From positions 682,001-746,000 of the forward strand of contig JAKZZE010000016.1 in NCBI GenBank assembly GCA_024220505.1: a DNA stretch of 64,000 nucleotides, given 5' to 3'. Below, piece after piece: positions 35,740 through 46,858 of this stretch. The first letter of the stretch is position 1. The number at the start of each line of letters is the position of its first letter. The notes beneath the pieces are model-generated. The model searched no databases. It was not told the DNA's origin and worked only from the letters and a program-made list of their open reading frames with translations. The translations under genes and the position numbers were made by a program. Origin of the DNA: Rhizopus arrhizus (taxonomy: Eukaryota > Mucoromycota > Mucoromycetes > Mucorales > Rhizopodaceae).

Positions 35740-36465
35740 TTATAAATAAGTGTCATTAATACAGTGAATATAATTGTCAATGTCTTCTTCTGATGCAATC
35801 GTGCTTGGTTCATATTCAATCTTTCTTTGTAGTGTATAAGGAAGTTGTTCTGCCTTTAGCCCCGGACAATAACTCATCACATCTGCGTGTACTTGGATAA
35901 TACGTCGATAAGCGCCCTTTGACTGTGAAAGCATGTTTAGTACTTTTGTTTTGCACATTTCTTTATTCTCTGGTGCACACTGTAGCACGTTGTTATCCTT
36001 GACTGTATGATAGTGACCAGGCTGGAAGCTATCCGAATGAATTTCTTCCTTCAACAAACGTAAATTTTCTTTTAGCAACTCATTTTCTCGTTTCAGTATA
36101 CTGATCTCACTCAATAGCTGATTCTTTTGCGCATCTTTTGATTCCTCTAGCTCTCGGATTCGATCTTGTAAAGTTTGTATCAGGTTGTTTTTCCTTTCTC
36201 GATAATTTTTTTGTGCGGTACGGTTCTGTAACCTTTTTTTAGTTGTTTGATCGACGGCTGCCATCTAAAATTAAGTTAGATCTCAAAAACTTGAAAAGAA
36301 TAAAGCACAATTGTTTCAATCTGTACTTCACATTTCAGTGGCTTACGTCCAACTCTTTTAGGATCTATTAAAGAAAATTAATGGAACCTTCTCTCTTTCC
36401 TTGTCAACTTTATTACTTGTTGTGCTGGGGCTTTCCCAACCAAACAAGCTGTCGTATTCGGACAT
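35740..36465 (-). CDS. bZIP transcription factor, probable arsenic regulator
   Basis: Three exons: complement(36417-36465, 36327-36364, 35740-36264), 203 residues starting MSEYDSLFGWES. The small exons supply the NPKRVGRKPL segment that usually precedes fungal bZIP basic regions. The basic region is KKRLQNRTAQKNYRERK (about residues 38-54), close to the NxxAQxxFR pattern of the Yap/PAP1 class with Tyr for Phe, followed by a leucine-zipper coiled coil to about residue 102. The C-terminal half has Cys125, Cys133, Cys162 and Cys197; Yap-family regulators use such cysteines to sense oxidants or As(III). Its start codon is 42 bp from the stop of the ACR3 exporter on the same strand, which suggests a role in arsenic response like yeast Arr1/Yap8. 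That role is inference; the bZIP identity is clear. Confidence 0.85.
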
Positions 36466-36507
36466 AATTCGAAGAGAGAGAAAAAAAAAAAAGAAAAAAA
36501 AAATTTA

Positions 36508-37774
36508 TTAAAGCTTTTCTTCTTTCCAAGAAAGTCTCTTTTTGAAGAACAAACAAACATAGGACAAGACGACAAGAACAGGTACTTCGATTAATGGTCC
36601 GATAGTAGCAGCCAATGCTTGTTCAGAATGAATACCATAAGTGCCAATGGCAACAGCAATCGCCAATTCAAAATTGTTACTGCTGGCTGTGAACGATTGA
36701 GTGACGACGAGACGATAAGAGAAAAAGAATCGGAGGATGAAAAGGGGAATGAAGAACATGATGACAAAGTAGCAAAGCAAGGGGACCGCTGTACGACACA
36801 CAGAACGAATGTTGTCAATGATTTCATGTCCTTGATTGGCAAACATGACAATGATAGTATACAAGAGACCGAGGAGAGCCAGAGAGCCAAAGGGAGGCAA
36901 GAATTTCTTATCGTACCATTCCGCACCCTTTAACCTTCTTAATCCGAAGCGAGTGATGATGCCTGCGACTAGAGGAATACCCAAGTAAATCAAGACGGAT
37001 TGGGCGACAGGCCAGATATCGACATGAATGGAGTTATCGGGTACTGCACCAAACCAAGAAGGGACAATGTTGATAAAAAGTATGGCATAAGGGGAATATA
37101 AAGCGATCTGAAGGATGGCATTGATAGCGACCAAAATAGCACAGTAATCGCTGTCACCTTCTGCTAAATCAACCCAAATAAGAACCATAGCAATACATCT
37201 AATATTCAGATCAGTTCATATGGCCTACAAGTAAACTGCTTTTTATGTGTTGTGTACCTTGCTAATCCCACCATGACTACACCCGTTCGTAGCTCGGGCA
37301 GATCATGTAAACAGGCCCAAGCAAGAGCAGTCATGACGATAGGACCAATCACCCAATTGATAAAAATGGAAATGGCAATCTGAGTCCAAATCTGTCGGTT
37401 GGATAAAATGATGTGTATCTTTTCATATTGTATCTTGCACAACACTGGATACATCATCAAGAGTAATCCGATAGCGATAGGCACTGACACCGAACCAAAT
37501 TGAACTGTCTCGAATGATTCTTGAACGTGAGGAGCATAATATCCAATGACTACACCAATGATCATGGACAGTAAGATCCACACGATCAGGAAACGATCCA
37601 GAAAGCTTAGTTTCTTTGTGAGGGCTGTTGTCTACAAGTGAATAAAAACCATCTTCGTATAACCAATGGATACTCACATTTCTCTTTCTTTTCTTCAATA
37701 CAATATTCATGTTTGCATTCATCATTTTTATAACAAACAGTGCCTTTTTCTATGGTATCTTCTTGACTTGACAT
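36508..37774 (-). CDS. acr3: ACR3-family arsenite efflux transporter
   Basis: Three exons: complement(37678-37774, 37258-37624, 36508-37198), 384 residues. A ~34-residue hydrophilic N-terminal tail precedes about ten membrane helices of the bile/arsenite/riboflavin transporter superfamily. Recognisable blocks are LSFLDRFLIVWILLSMIIG, YPVLCKIQYEK, FINWVIGPIVMTALAW, GLARCIAMVLIWVDLAEGD and SFTASSNNFELAIAVAIGTYG; the last includes the conserved N-N-F-E-L-A motif. The conserved Cys of the ACR3 family is present in GLARCIAMV. The protein exports arsenite (and often antimonite) across the plasma membrane by proton exchange. The neighbouring bZIP gene supports this. The intron between TGLAR and CIAM exactly splits the AGA codon for Arg. 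Confidence 0.9.
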
Positions 37775-38175
37775 GATTTTATAATTAAAATGTAAAGAAA
37801 GAAGAAGATGAGTTGATCAGATCTTTTTATTTGTTTGTCTTTTGAACTTGATTGGGTTACACCATCCTTTGCTGAGTATCAAAATGAACTTAGTAATTCT
37901 CATTTTCAGGGTAAATCAAATTTTTTTTTTATTCTGTAAATCAAAAAAGAATCTTTTTAAAAAAAGCTTTATTTTATTAAAAAAAAAACCAGCAAAAGTT
38001 CAAAAAGAGGGTGATATGTGAATGGTAGTGTATACATGTCTGCGTGTATGTGTGTGTGTTTGTATTTTTTTTTTCTTTTTTGCGTTTCTTTTTCTACACT
38101 TGTTTTTTTAAATACAAAGGAATGCTATAAACAAAAATGGGGGGTATTTAGATTCATCTATCTATAAAATGGATT
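37775..38175. other. Spacer between ACR3 and Ytp1-like genes
   Basis: A 0.4-kb AT-rich region with poly-T and GT-rich stretches (about 38041-38062). It is the upstream region of ACR3 and the 3' flank of the Ytp1-like gene. No gene seen. Confidence 0.6.
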
Positions 38176-39948
38176 TCATTGTTTTAGTTGACGTTCTTTT
38201 CTTTTTCCACTGTTTGTTTTATGAACAGACCTTCTTCTTTCCTCTTCATCATCCATGATCAGTTCATTTAAACTGTCCCTGATCGGCTTATGTTCAAAAG
38301 AAGGTGAACTGGGTCCTGAACTAAAAGAGGATCCAGAAGATGAAACCCATGAACGTCTATCGTAATTTGTCACTTCATCACCGCATTTTTGTGTAGGTGA
38401 TTGAAATAAAAGTGATCTACGCTTTGCACGATACTCTGAAGGCTTGATTGTCTTTTCATGATGATGATCTTCGTTAGAACGATGAGAGATTAAATCGATG
38501 GGTGAAAATACAGGAGGTGATTGAATCAAGGTATTTTGGGTATGATTTGTGGTGATCACCATCGAGGGTGGATGACTGCTGTCGTTTTCAGTAGTAGGTA
38601 AACTGGGTGTGTTGCTTAATTCGAGGTATTCATATTGTGACAACGCTCTGTTTCTACTCTTCAACTTTCGATAGATTGTACACAGACCAAAGATATAAGC
38701 AGACCATAAAAAGGCAAGTGCTAAAATAATGTTGATATAAAGTGATGGATCCTCTACATAATACCGCATGTATCCTATCCAGCCCACATTAGCACCCATG
38801 AATAATATACCGGCTGATATGGAAAGAATCGATGATAATAATCCACTGACAAGTGTCACTGAAGCAAATATAGATTGATGCTTACACCTCTTTTGTTTAT
38901 TGTCAAGATCGTCTTCTTCAGTATCCAACTCTTCACCTTGAATCAAATTATGCTCCTGAAGCATTCTTCGTGGCAAATTTTCTGAAGGTGATTTACGAAA
39001 CACGATTTGAATCATTCGAGAAACAGAGCCGACCATCAAAATGTATCCGAGCATGACATGTATCTTTGTGGTATAATCATCATCTTCATTTTGTCTTAAT
39101 CCTGAAATAATGGCTACCTTTGGTATGAGTTTCTCTTTCCTGTCTTTTGTTGTACATCAACTTACCTTTTCCAGTCAAGCAAACAATCAGACAGTTGATA
39201 ATATTTCTTTCTCTGATAGCCGGAGTCCAAGTTTGAACGCTTAAACTAATAGAGAATATACCACCCGCGAACCAAAGTAAGCCGACGTTGATCGCTTTCC
39301 ATTCTGTTCCTAGTATAGGCGTGCCTTTTAAAAAGAATAAAAATGAGCAAATGTTACTTGCTGTAACCTTATACACATGTTACCTGGTAAGGTCAAGGCA
39401 ATAAATCCCCAAAGGGTGATGATCACACTTTCATAATATTCTGGGGTAGCGGGTCGCGGTAATTTAATCACAGCCAGTAAATGTAATAAGATTAATGAAC
39501 CATAAATCAAGAATCCGGTTCCCATCGCTAAAGGCATAAAACACTGTGCTTGTAAATCAGTTGAACAACTTTCTGTAAATACAAGTGCCGATGTCACCAA
39601 ATAGCAATAAGCGACAATCAACGTCAGCCAACCCAAGACCAGTTCGACCCATTTGGTTTTTAACACAAGTTGTGTGATGGCAAGGCACAAGAGAATAAAT
39701 TCAATGATGTGTAGCACAAGTGATGCCGTGTCTTGTTTTGTTTGAATAAAGTAGCCGGAAATAAACCCAGTAGAAGCAAATAGACAAGTAGCATAAATAA
39801 TCAGTCTTTTTCGTTTGCGTAATTGACGTGTTAATAATAAAGGATAGCAACCTAAAAATGCAATAACCATCGAGACCAAATGTGTAATAACAATAGGTTG
39901 TTTAAATAATACATGTATTGGAAAAGAATGAATATAACTAGACTCCAT
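38176..39948 (-). CDS. Ytp1-family multi-pass membrane protein
   Basis: Three exons: complement(39384-39948, 39166-39324, 38176-39101), 549 residues. About ten to twelve hydrophobic helices run through residues 15-400, followed by a hydrophilic Ser-rich tail of ~150 residues with likely phosphorylation sites. Blocks typical of the fungal Ytp1 family are present: PEYYESVIITLWGFI, VGLLWFAGGIFSISLS and TTKIHVMLGYILMVGSVSRMIQIVF. The yeast protein is a membrane protein of unknown function with weak similarity to mitochondrial electron-transport proteins; no activity can be claimed here. Both introns (59 and 64 nt) are phase 1 and interrupt Gly codons. Confidence 0.78.
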
Positions 39949-42473
39949 TCGTTTGAATTAAGCAAAGAAAGAAATAATATAACAAATAAAAAGAAAAAGT
40001 TAGTGTTTCAGCATAAAGAAATAAGAGAGTGAGAGAAGGAAATGAAGAAAGCGAAAAGAAAAGGCACGGGAATTGTGATGGAGTTTAGAATATTTACTTT
40101 TTTTTTTAATTGTGTTTCCAACCAATAATAACTTTACCTTTTTTGTACTCGAGAGTGAAATAACACATGATAATATTTCATATACAAAGGGGAAGATGTT
40201 TATATATTTTAAAAAGGGGGGAAGGTAGTCAAGAACGATACTTTATGATTCTTCTTTTATCGAGTCGTCATGTTGAATACACCTCATTTCATAATACACA
40301 GTCATCCTCTTGTACTTGACCAAAATCTTTTTAAACAAAAAAAAAAACTCAAATACCGCGGACCGGACTGTACAGTGCAATGAGTGAAAAAAAAAAGGGG
40401 GGGAAGGATTGGATCAGTGAGGTTGCTTTGATGATAAACATTGGCGAACAGATCAAGAATATCTAATGAATGCAAACAATAAGGAGAGACAGTGAACTAG
40501 AAAAGGTGCAAGGTATGTAAAATAAGTTAAACAACACGTTACAAATGAATAAGGGAAGAAAAAAAAAATTGAGGGTGAGTCCGATGCAAATGAATTGTTG
40601 ACTATTTTTTGAAACATTTCTTTGTTTTCGACTATTTTTAAAGGAAAAAGAGAAGATGAAGTCACTGAGGATGCTCACAGATGAGTGAAGAACAGAGTGA
40701 CTGTAGATGGATTGATAAAAATGAGTGATGCTGTCTCTATCTCTTTAGAGCCAACAGATCGATCTGCTCAAGATGATGAGTAAACATGATGATTTGATGA
40801 AGCAGGAGTGAATTGTTCTACAAAGTATCAATTTGCAACCCACAATATCTCTTTGCGATAAACAAAGGACATTCTATCAAGTCAGCATCTTTCAATCACC
40901 GTCAAATAAAAGGTCAAAGTGAGACATTGCTTCTTTTTTAAGTGTCTTTTGACTGCTCTTGTATGAAAAGCAGGGTCGATACAAACAGTCTGTATGATTG
41001 GCAGTCAAAGGGAATCAATGAGACTCTTCCCCCCCTTTTTTTTTTCTTTGATTTGGCCATAAAATGAATTGAAGAATGGATCAGATAACTGTTCACTTCA
41101 AATCCATCTTTTTGAAAGGTTGTTTAGGTTACACTCCTCCTGCACTTTAATTAACGTGAAAGGTTTAATTGGCTGTGCTCAATTCAATCTATTTTGCATA
41201 TCTATTTTTTTTTTTAAAAAAAAAAGGGTTCTTTGTTTCCTGATCATAGCCTTGCCACTCTTTTTGCCTACAGAACAAAAAAAAGGGGGTCAACTAGGGC
41301 AAGAACATACGATCATACTGAAATCAGTTTGAATCTCAACTTTTTTTTTTAAATGAAAAGCAATATAAAATCTATCGAGTCAGCATCGCACAATCCTAAT
41401 AAACTCAAAAGAATAATACTTTTATTTTCTTTATAAAATCATTGCAAATAACTATGTACCTTACATTCTGAACTCTAGAAAAACAATGAATAACTAAAGA
41501 AACCATTTAAAAAATAATGAACTTTTAATTCTTTTTTGCATTGGATTCATTCATTCTCTTTCCACGTTATGCTTTTTTTTAATTTAAGAATTATGTATAC
41601 AAACATTGAATACAAAAGATAAGCAAGTCTTTTGGAATTGCACCTAGTCCGCACACGTTACATTAATTTTTGCTTGGCTCCAAAAGCAAAAAAAAAAAAA
41701 AAAAAAATAGTTAGACCCCTTTATTTATTAGTGTAATGTTTCTAAACCTTAGAATGATATAAACTGTATGCAAAACAAACGGAAACTATTTTTTTTAACT
41801 GAAAAACAAAAAAAAAGGGGGAAAATAAGCTGAGGAGATTAAATAGGGTACGCGGAAAGAAACCGATGTTTAATTTAAAAGGTACAAGTGTCAATAAATC
41901 AGCCTATTTTAAAAAAAATGACATGTGTGTTTTAAGTATTTGATCGGTGATGCTCACTTGCTTCAGAAGCCTCCGACGCCCATTTGACTTTTGCTTACAA
42001 TTGATGCATGAATGTAGAAGGGAAAAACGGGACTCAAAAGCATTGGAAAGCCAAGTGGTCAGTTAAAGTTTATCCGAAAACAGTGTGGTGCACAATTCAT
42101 AGGTATTCAAACTCAATTCATGTCTCCCATTCCGTCGTTTGAAGAAAAAAGAAAAAATGAAAGCTGCAATCAATAGGAATTGTTTGTTCTGATTACAAGA
42201 AAATCTCTTTCTTCTGACCTACTCAAAACAAAAGCCCACATTCTGTTTCACTCAACAGACGCGTTCCCAAGCACATTGAATAATTCAAGAAAGGTAACCT
42301 CAACCTGCTGTAAGCGAATCTAATTAATTTTTGGGTGTAAAGAACGTGTGCAACAAAACCTGCAACACTCACAATAAAAAAAGTTTAATCTCCTTTCCCC
42401 TGATATAATAATGGAATCTCTTTATAAAGACCAATTTGTTGTTTTTTATATCTTTTCTTTCACAACCTCCCTT

Positions 42474-42507
<34 letters not shown>

Positions 42508-42520
42508 GTAAACTTTCAAC
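39949..42520. other. 2.6-kb region without a supportable gene
   Basis: Upstream regions of the Ytp1-like gene (-) and the aspartic protease (+) face each other here. I see poly-A/T tracts, a T11A10 palindrome at 41205-41225, a G-rich A/G stretch at 40387-40406 and a poly-T run at 42476-42503. Short frames such as 41069-41332 have no domain. No RNA gene is recognised. Confidence 0.5.
42423..42428 (+). promoter_or_regulatory. TATA box of the aspartic protease gene
   Basis: TATAAA lies 93 bp before the start codon at 42521, followed by a pyrimidine-rich leader ending in a poly-T tract. This is a plausible core promoter for a highly expressed secreted protease. Confidence 0.45.
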
Positions 42521-43741
42521 ATGAAAGTGTTTAATTCAGCACTCTTTCTTTTCCTCCTCTCAATTGAAGAAATTGTATGTTTGCCGACTGGAGCAGCCAA
42601 AGCAATTCATTTACCACTTCAGCTGATCAAAAGAAAGAATATAGAAAAGAGATCCAGCGGTGTCGAATTACCTGTTTTGAATGATGCTGATCTGAGTGAA
42701 TTAGCTATCCAGGTCAACCTGGGTACTTTGGGCAAACAGTTTACCTTATTATTTGACACAGGAAGTGCGGACACCTGGGTTCCATCTGTTCACTGTTCAG
42801 CAGCCGATGGCTGCCCTGACTTTTTGAACCGTTACGACCCATCGAGCTCAGGTAGTTATCAGCCACTGAATGAGGAGATCAACATCAGTTACTATACAGG
42901 CAGTGCCACCGGCACCTACTTTACCGACCAGCTCTCTCTCAGCAGCGGCTACACACTTCAAAACCAGACCATGGCGCTCATGAACAGCACCGTGGGCGCC
43001 ATTGCTACCCAGAGCGAAACCTACAGCGTGATACTCGACGGCGTCTTTGGTGCCGGATTACCTGCAGGTACCATACGAGCCCTGGATGGTCACAGCCCGT
43101 ACGACCCTGTGCCTGTGTCGCTTTACAAGTCTGGACTGATCCCACAACCCGTGTTCTCGGTCTCGATGGGATCTCAAGATACAGGCAAAGTCGTCTTTGG
43201 AGACATCATCACCGACAACACCAACACCCCCTTCGTTTACTCGCCCCTCGTCACGACCCATGGCGCCAGCCCGGCTCGATGGACGATTCACTCGATGGGC
43301 TTCCAATTCCAAAACAAGACGACAGCCCGCAACTTTCGATTCAATCAAAAGACACCGGTCGCGATCGACACCGGCACCAACCTGATGTACCTCCCAAGCA
43401 TGCTCGCCAAGGAATTGGCCCATACCATCGCCCCAGGCCAGGTCAAGTACCACTCGGGCCTGTTTGAGGTCGACTGCGGTTACCAGGAGAGCAGCGATCT
43501 CCTGAAGGCTTATTTCCCTGGCATGGACGGCAAGAACGTCTATGTGTCGATTCCTATTTCAAAACTGGTGGCAAAACGAGCCAGTGATGGCATCTGCTTC
43601 TTTTTGTTTACGCCCGCAGACGGTCAACTTATCTTTGGCAACATGTTCCTTCGCCATTTTGTCGTCGTGTACGATTTTGGTACCCTGCCTCGTATTGGTC
43701 TGGCTCCCTTTGTGGAGAACCAGGTTTCGGTCTTGCTCTGA
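42521..43741 (+). CDS. Secreted pepsin-type aspartic protease
   Basis: Intronless gene, 406 residues. A signal peptide (about residues 1-20, hydrophobic SALFLFLLSIEEIVC) is followed by a short propeptide ending at a Kex2-like KR site (43-44). The two catalytic motifs of family A1 are intact: FDTGSADTWV with Asp79 and AIDTGTNLMYL with Asp283. The fold is about 350 residues after processing, a normal size. Potential N-glycosylation sites occur (for example QNQT, MNST). It should digest proteins in the medium or vacuole at acid pH, like rhizopuspepsin-type enzymes. From about 42,900 on, its codons are strongly G/C-ended (acc, ctc, gcc), unlike most neighbours; strong expression or foreign origin could explain this. 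The shorter KR-ending propeptide differs from classical rhizopuspepsin, so it may be closer to yapsin-like or other paralogues. Confidence 0.92.
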   Translation: MKVFNSALFLFLLSIEEIVCLPTGAAKAIHLPLQLIKRKNIEKRSSGVELPVLNDADLSELAIQVNLGTLGKQFTLLFDTGSADTWVPSVHCSAADGCPDFLNRYDPSSSGSYQPLNEEINISYYTGSATGTYFTDQLSLSSGYTLQNQTMALMNSTVGAIATQSETYSVILDGVFGAGLPAGTIRALDGHSPYDPVPVSLYKSGLIPQPVFSVSMGSQDTGKVVFGDIITDNTNTPFVYSPLVTTHGASPARWTIHSMGFQFQNKTTARNFRFNQKTPVAIDTGTNLMYLPSMLAKELAHTIAPGQVKYHSGLFEVDCGYQESSDLLKAYFPGMDGKNVYVSIPISKLVAKRASDGICFFLFTPADGQLIFGNMFLRHFVVVYDFGTLPRIGLAPFVENQVSVLL

Positions 43742-43944
43742 TTGAAGAGGCTTGCTCATATCTTTTGTACTTTTTTTAATCCCATTTAATACTCTACAGT
43801 AGAATCAATAAAACCCACTGTCCTTTTCTCCTTGAAACAACACCTCCCCCATTCACAAGAGGAGGTGAAGATGACGGATGAACAAAAAGCAAAAAATAAA
43901 ACTTAAACGGGTTGCTAATATAAAAGACTTGAGAGAAGGTTCAG

Positions 43945-44649
43945 TTATTTATTTTTTAAACCATCCAGGCTATTCTTTTGCTGTTCTTGTCTTTTAGCGT
44001 CAATCTCAATCGCATCAAGTAAAGAATCAAATAAGCCACGATGAGATCTTTTTTCAACAAAGGAGGTAATAGAATCATCCTGTTGAACCACATCCACCCA
44101 TTCAGGCGATTGAGACAAGAGTTGATTGATGCTATTGATCTCCATCTGAAGTTCATGCCTTCGATCGGTCAAGATCCTGTGGAATCGATCGGGTTCAAAA
44201 AAGAGCATGTTGGTCAGTGAGGTTGCTAGGGTGGTATGGGTTGACTTGAGGTTGAGTGGATTGAATAAGGTACGAAGGTTGGGTAAAGAAGAAGGGATAT
44301 CATGACTTTGCTGAATCGGTGATAGTCTGCAGGTCGTATCTTCTCTGACTGAGTCCATCGTTTTTCTTTTTTCTTGTTTTGATTGCTGAGAATGAAATAC
44401 ATGCATTTGCTCCTCTGGTATCCTTCTGTGCTGTATCATCTGGACTCGTTTCCGTCTGTGAATCACATTTCTCTTTAGTGAAAGCGGACGGTGAACATGA
44501 TGCAGCTTATAGTAAAGGCCGCATGCGTTACAAATCGTGTTTCCATCATCATCTCGTCTCCAAAGCGGAGTGGTTGTAGCATCACAATTATAACATCGAA
44601 TGGCACTTGCTTGACAATCGTGGTATCTTTGTTGTTGAGTATCGTTCAT
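43945..44649 (-). CDS. GATA-type zinc-finger transcription factor
   Basis: Single exon, 234 residues. One GATA finger, C-x2-C-x17-C-x2-C, with Cys19, Cys22, Cys40 and Cys43 ([20 protein letters not shown] then [12 protein letters not shown]), followed by the usual basic tail ([15 protein letters not shown]). The 17-residue loop is the animal and fungal regulator type found in nitrogen (AreA/Nit2), iron and light regulators. There is only one finger, so it is not a two-finger siderophore repressor such as SreA. The C-terminal half has a predicted coiled coil ([20 protein letters not shown]). Nuclear; binds GATA sites; target pathway unknown. It is convergent with the protease gene (203 bp between stops). 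Confidence 0.88.
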   Translation of the reverse strand: MNDTQQQRYHDCQASAIRCYNCDATTTPLWRRDDDGNTICNACGLYYKLHHVHRPLSLKRNVIHRRKRVQMIQHRRIPEEQMHVFHSQQSKQEKRKTMDSVREDTTCRLSPIQQSHDIPSSLPNLRTLFNPLNLKSTHTTLATSLTNMLFFEPDRFHRILTDRRHELQMEINSINQLLSQSPEWVDVVQQDDSITSFVEKRSHRGLFDSLLDAIEIDAKRQEQQKNSLDGLKNK

Positions 44650-46858
44650 TATTAAAAAGAGAAAAAGAAGACGTGGTATAAGAAAGAAAGAGATAAGATA
44701 AAAAAAAAATAAAAAATAAAAAAACTTAATTTAGAATTGATAACACAATGAGACCATTTTAAAGTACCTTTGATGTGTAACATGGCTTGATTTCTTTTAT
44801 TTTTTAGGCAATAATTTGCTTAAATGATAATAACGTAGGGTTATACACTCAACTTTGTGTCTCTCTTTATTTGTTTATCTTTACTTTTTTTTTTTTTCAA
44901 AGCAATAAGAGTTGTTTAATTAAAAAAAAGTTTAATTCTATTCTATATTAAAATATTAAAGTAGCATTCATCCCTGAAAAACCTATCCACCCCTTCCTTT
45001 TTTTTTAAAAAAAAATCTTGAGTTGAGGTTTCATCATCATTGCTGTCAGAGTATCCTTTCATACTGAGCTTTTGTATACTGTCACATTTTGATTGAGAAG
45101 AAAAATGAATAAATATAAAAGCTCTTTTACAATGAAAACACTTTATTGTTATTTGAAATTCTCTTTAATCTATTCATCTCTTGTTGTAAGAACAATACAA
45201 TAGACATTTTGAACTATTAAGCGTTCTACAAGACTTATTTCATTCGTAGTGTATTTCGTGAATAAAATACAAATTCATAAAGAATGCTAGTCACTCTCCT
45301 TTTTTTTTCCAACACAATTTTCCTACATTTATAAAGCAGTTTAGTACTTGCAATTATCTTTCAGCGAGAACATGAAACAAATAAAATGTCATTTTGTGAC
45401 AGAGATTGAAATGACAGCGACTTGTATTTAGCAAAAGAGATAAAAGATGATTAGTAAAAACCGTCTCTTTTTCTTTTTTCGTTTCATTTTCTTTACAATC
45501 AATACTATTTATTAAATACGTATCCAAACCATCTAAATGGTCTCAAATAGGGCACTCGAAGCCTTCCTTGTCCTACTTTGGTATAAGCCCACTATACAAT
45601 TAATGCGCACGACATTCTTTATTCACTACTTTTTTTTTTTAAAAAAAAAAACAAAGACATGTTCAAGCTAGCCCAATTCGTTCATGTTTCATTTATCGAG
45701 CCTCTGCAAGAGTGAATGGATGATGACGAGCGTGTAAAGATACTTTAGAGGTCAAACCACAACAAAAATTGTGAATGATTTTAGAATGTATTCTTGTTTA
45801 CACCTTTTATTCATCTCTTCATCTTGACGTCCAAAAGACATCGATGAGGATGAGAAAAGCAAGCGGACGAGACGGTCAAGGGAGAATAGACACTGTGAAA
45901 CAGCCGAGACAAGTTACAGAACGCCTTTTGTACAAAATAATCCCTTTCAATCACACACTCCTTTCTCTTGCATCTACTGGGAACAAGATGACAACAGTTC
46001 ACATGGGAGAACAGGTGAATCATGCCGAACGACCTAAAGAAGAAAGCGGTAAAGAAAAGACCACAGATAGCGGCTTTCCTAAAGGAGCACAAGTTATGAA
46101 ACACAGATAATTCATTCAGACAACATGAGATGAGATTCTTTGACAAGTCAATTTGAATAAAAGCTAGCGCATATACTTTTGATAAAAAGCAAGTTGATTC
46201 TAAAAATACAGACGGTATTCTGTATTTCGAATCTCTTGGCCTCGTAAAAAACAACAGACTTAGCTTGCGTCGTATTTCTCTCCTCTTTCATGTGCAATCA
46301 TACCTTTGGAATTGAAAGTAAGTACAATCATTGGCTCTTGTTTGCACAGTGAGAAAATAGAACAGCATAAGGTACACTTGAAAGGTTGAAGTGGAAATGT
46401 CAGTAGGAAGCTGCTTGCTTTCATGGATCAAACAGGACTCTTGACCCGATATTTTTTTTTTCCCGTTCAGTTGAGTTCAAAATATCCATGGGTTATTTTC
46501 CTCAACAAGCAAGGCTCAAATGGATTCCGTTGTACTACAGGACATACTGCACTTATTCAGCCATCCATAAAGCCAAATGTATTTCATAAAGATAAAAGCA
46601 CCCGTGCACTGTTGTTCAACTACTGTTCCACACAGCACGATATGTATCTCCCGGACTGTATCTAAATGCTTTTTCATTATTTCTCTTTAAACATTGTAAA
46701 TTTGTCAATCAATGACACCAAATGTTCCGCAAGATGATTTATTGGCTCAAACTTATTGATTTGAGTCATGCCTGAAAGGGAGAAAAAAAAATAAGTAAAC
46801 ACAATTCCACAAAACTTTCCTGATCCACTTTTTTCTCTTTTCCACATTTGCCTATAAA
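44650..46858. other. 2.2-kb region without a supportable gene
   Basis: AT-rich DNA with T9A9 (44998-45015) and T11A11 (45630-45651) palindromes. Open frames at 45775-46110 (+), 45811-46254 (-) and 46423-46665 (+) show no recognisable domain or splice partners. The region should include the promoters of the GATA gene (-) and the carboxypeptidase gene (+). Confidence 0.5.

Noticed and set aside
43058..43453. Antisense open frame in the aspartic protease
   Set aside because: It results from G/C-ended codons of the sense gene; no domain is visible.
45775..46254. Overlapping open frames on both strands (111 and 147 codons)
   Set aside because: No domain, low-complexity ends, and neither has clear gene context.
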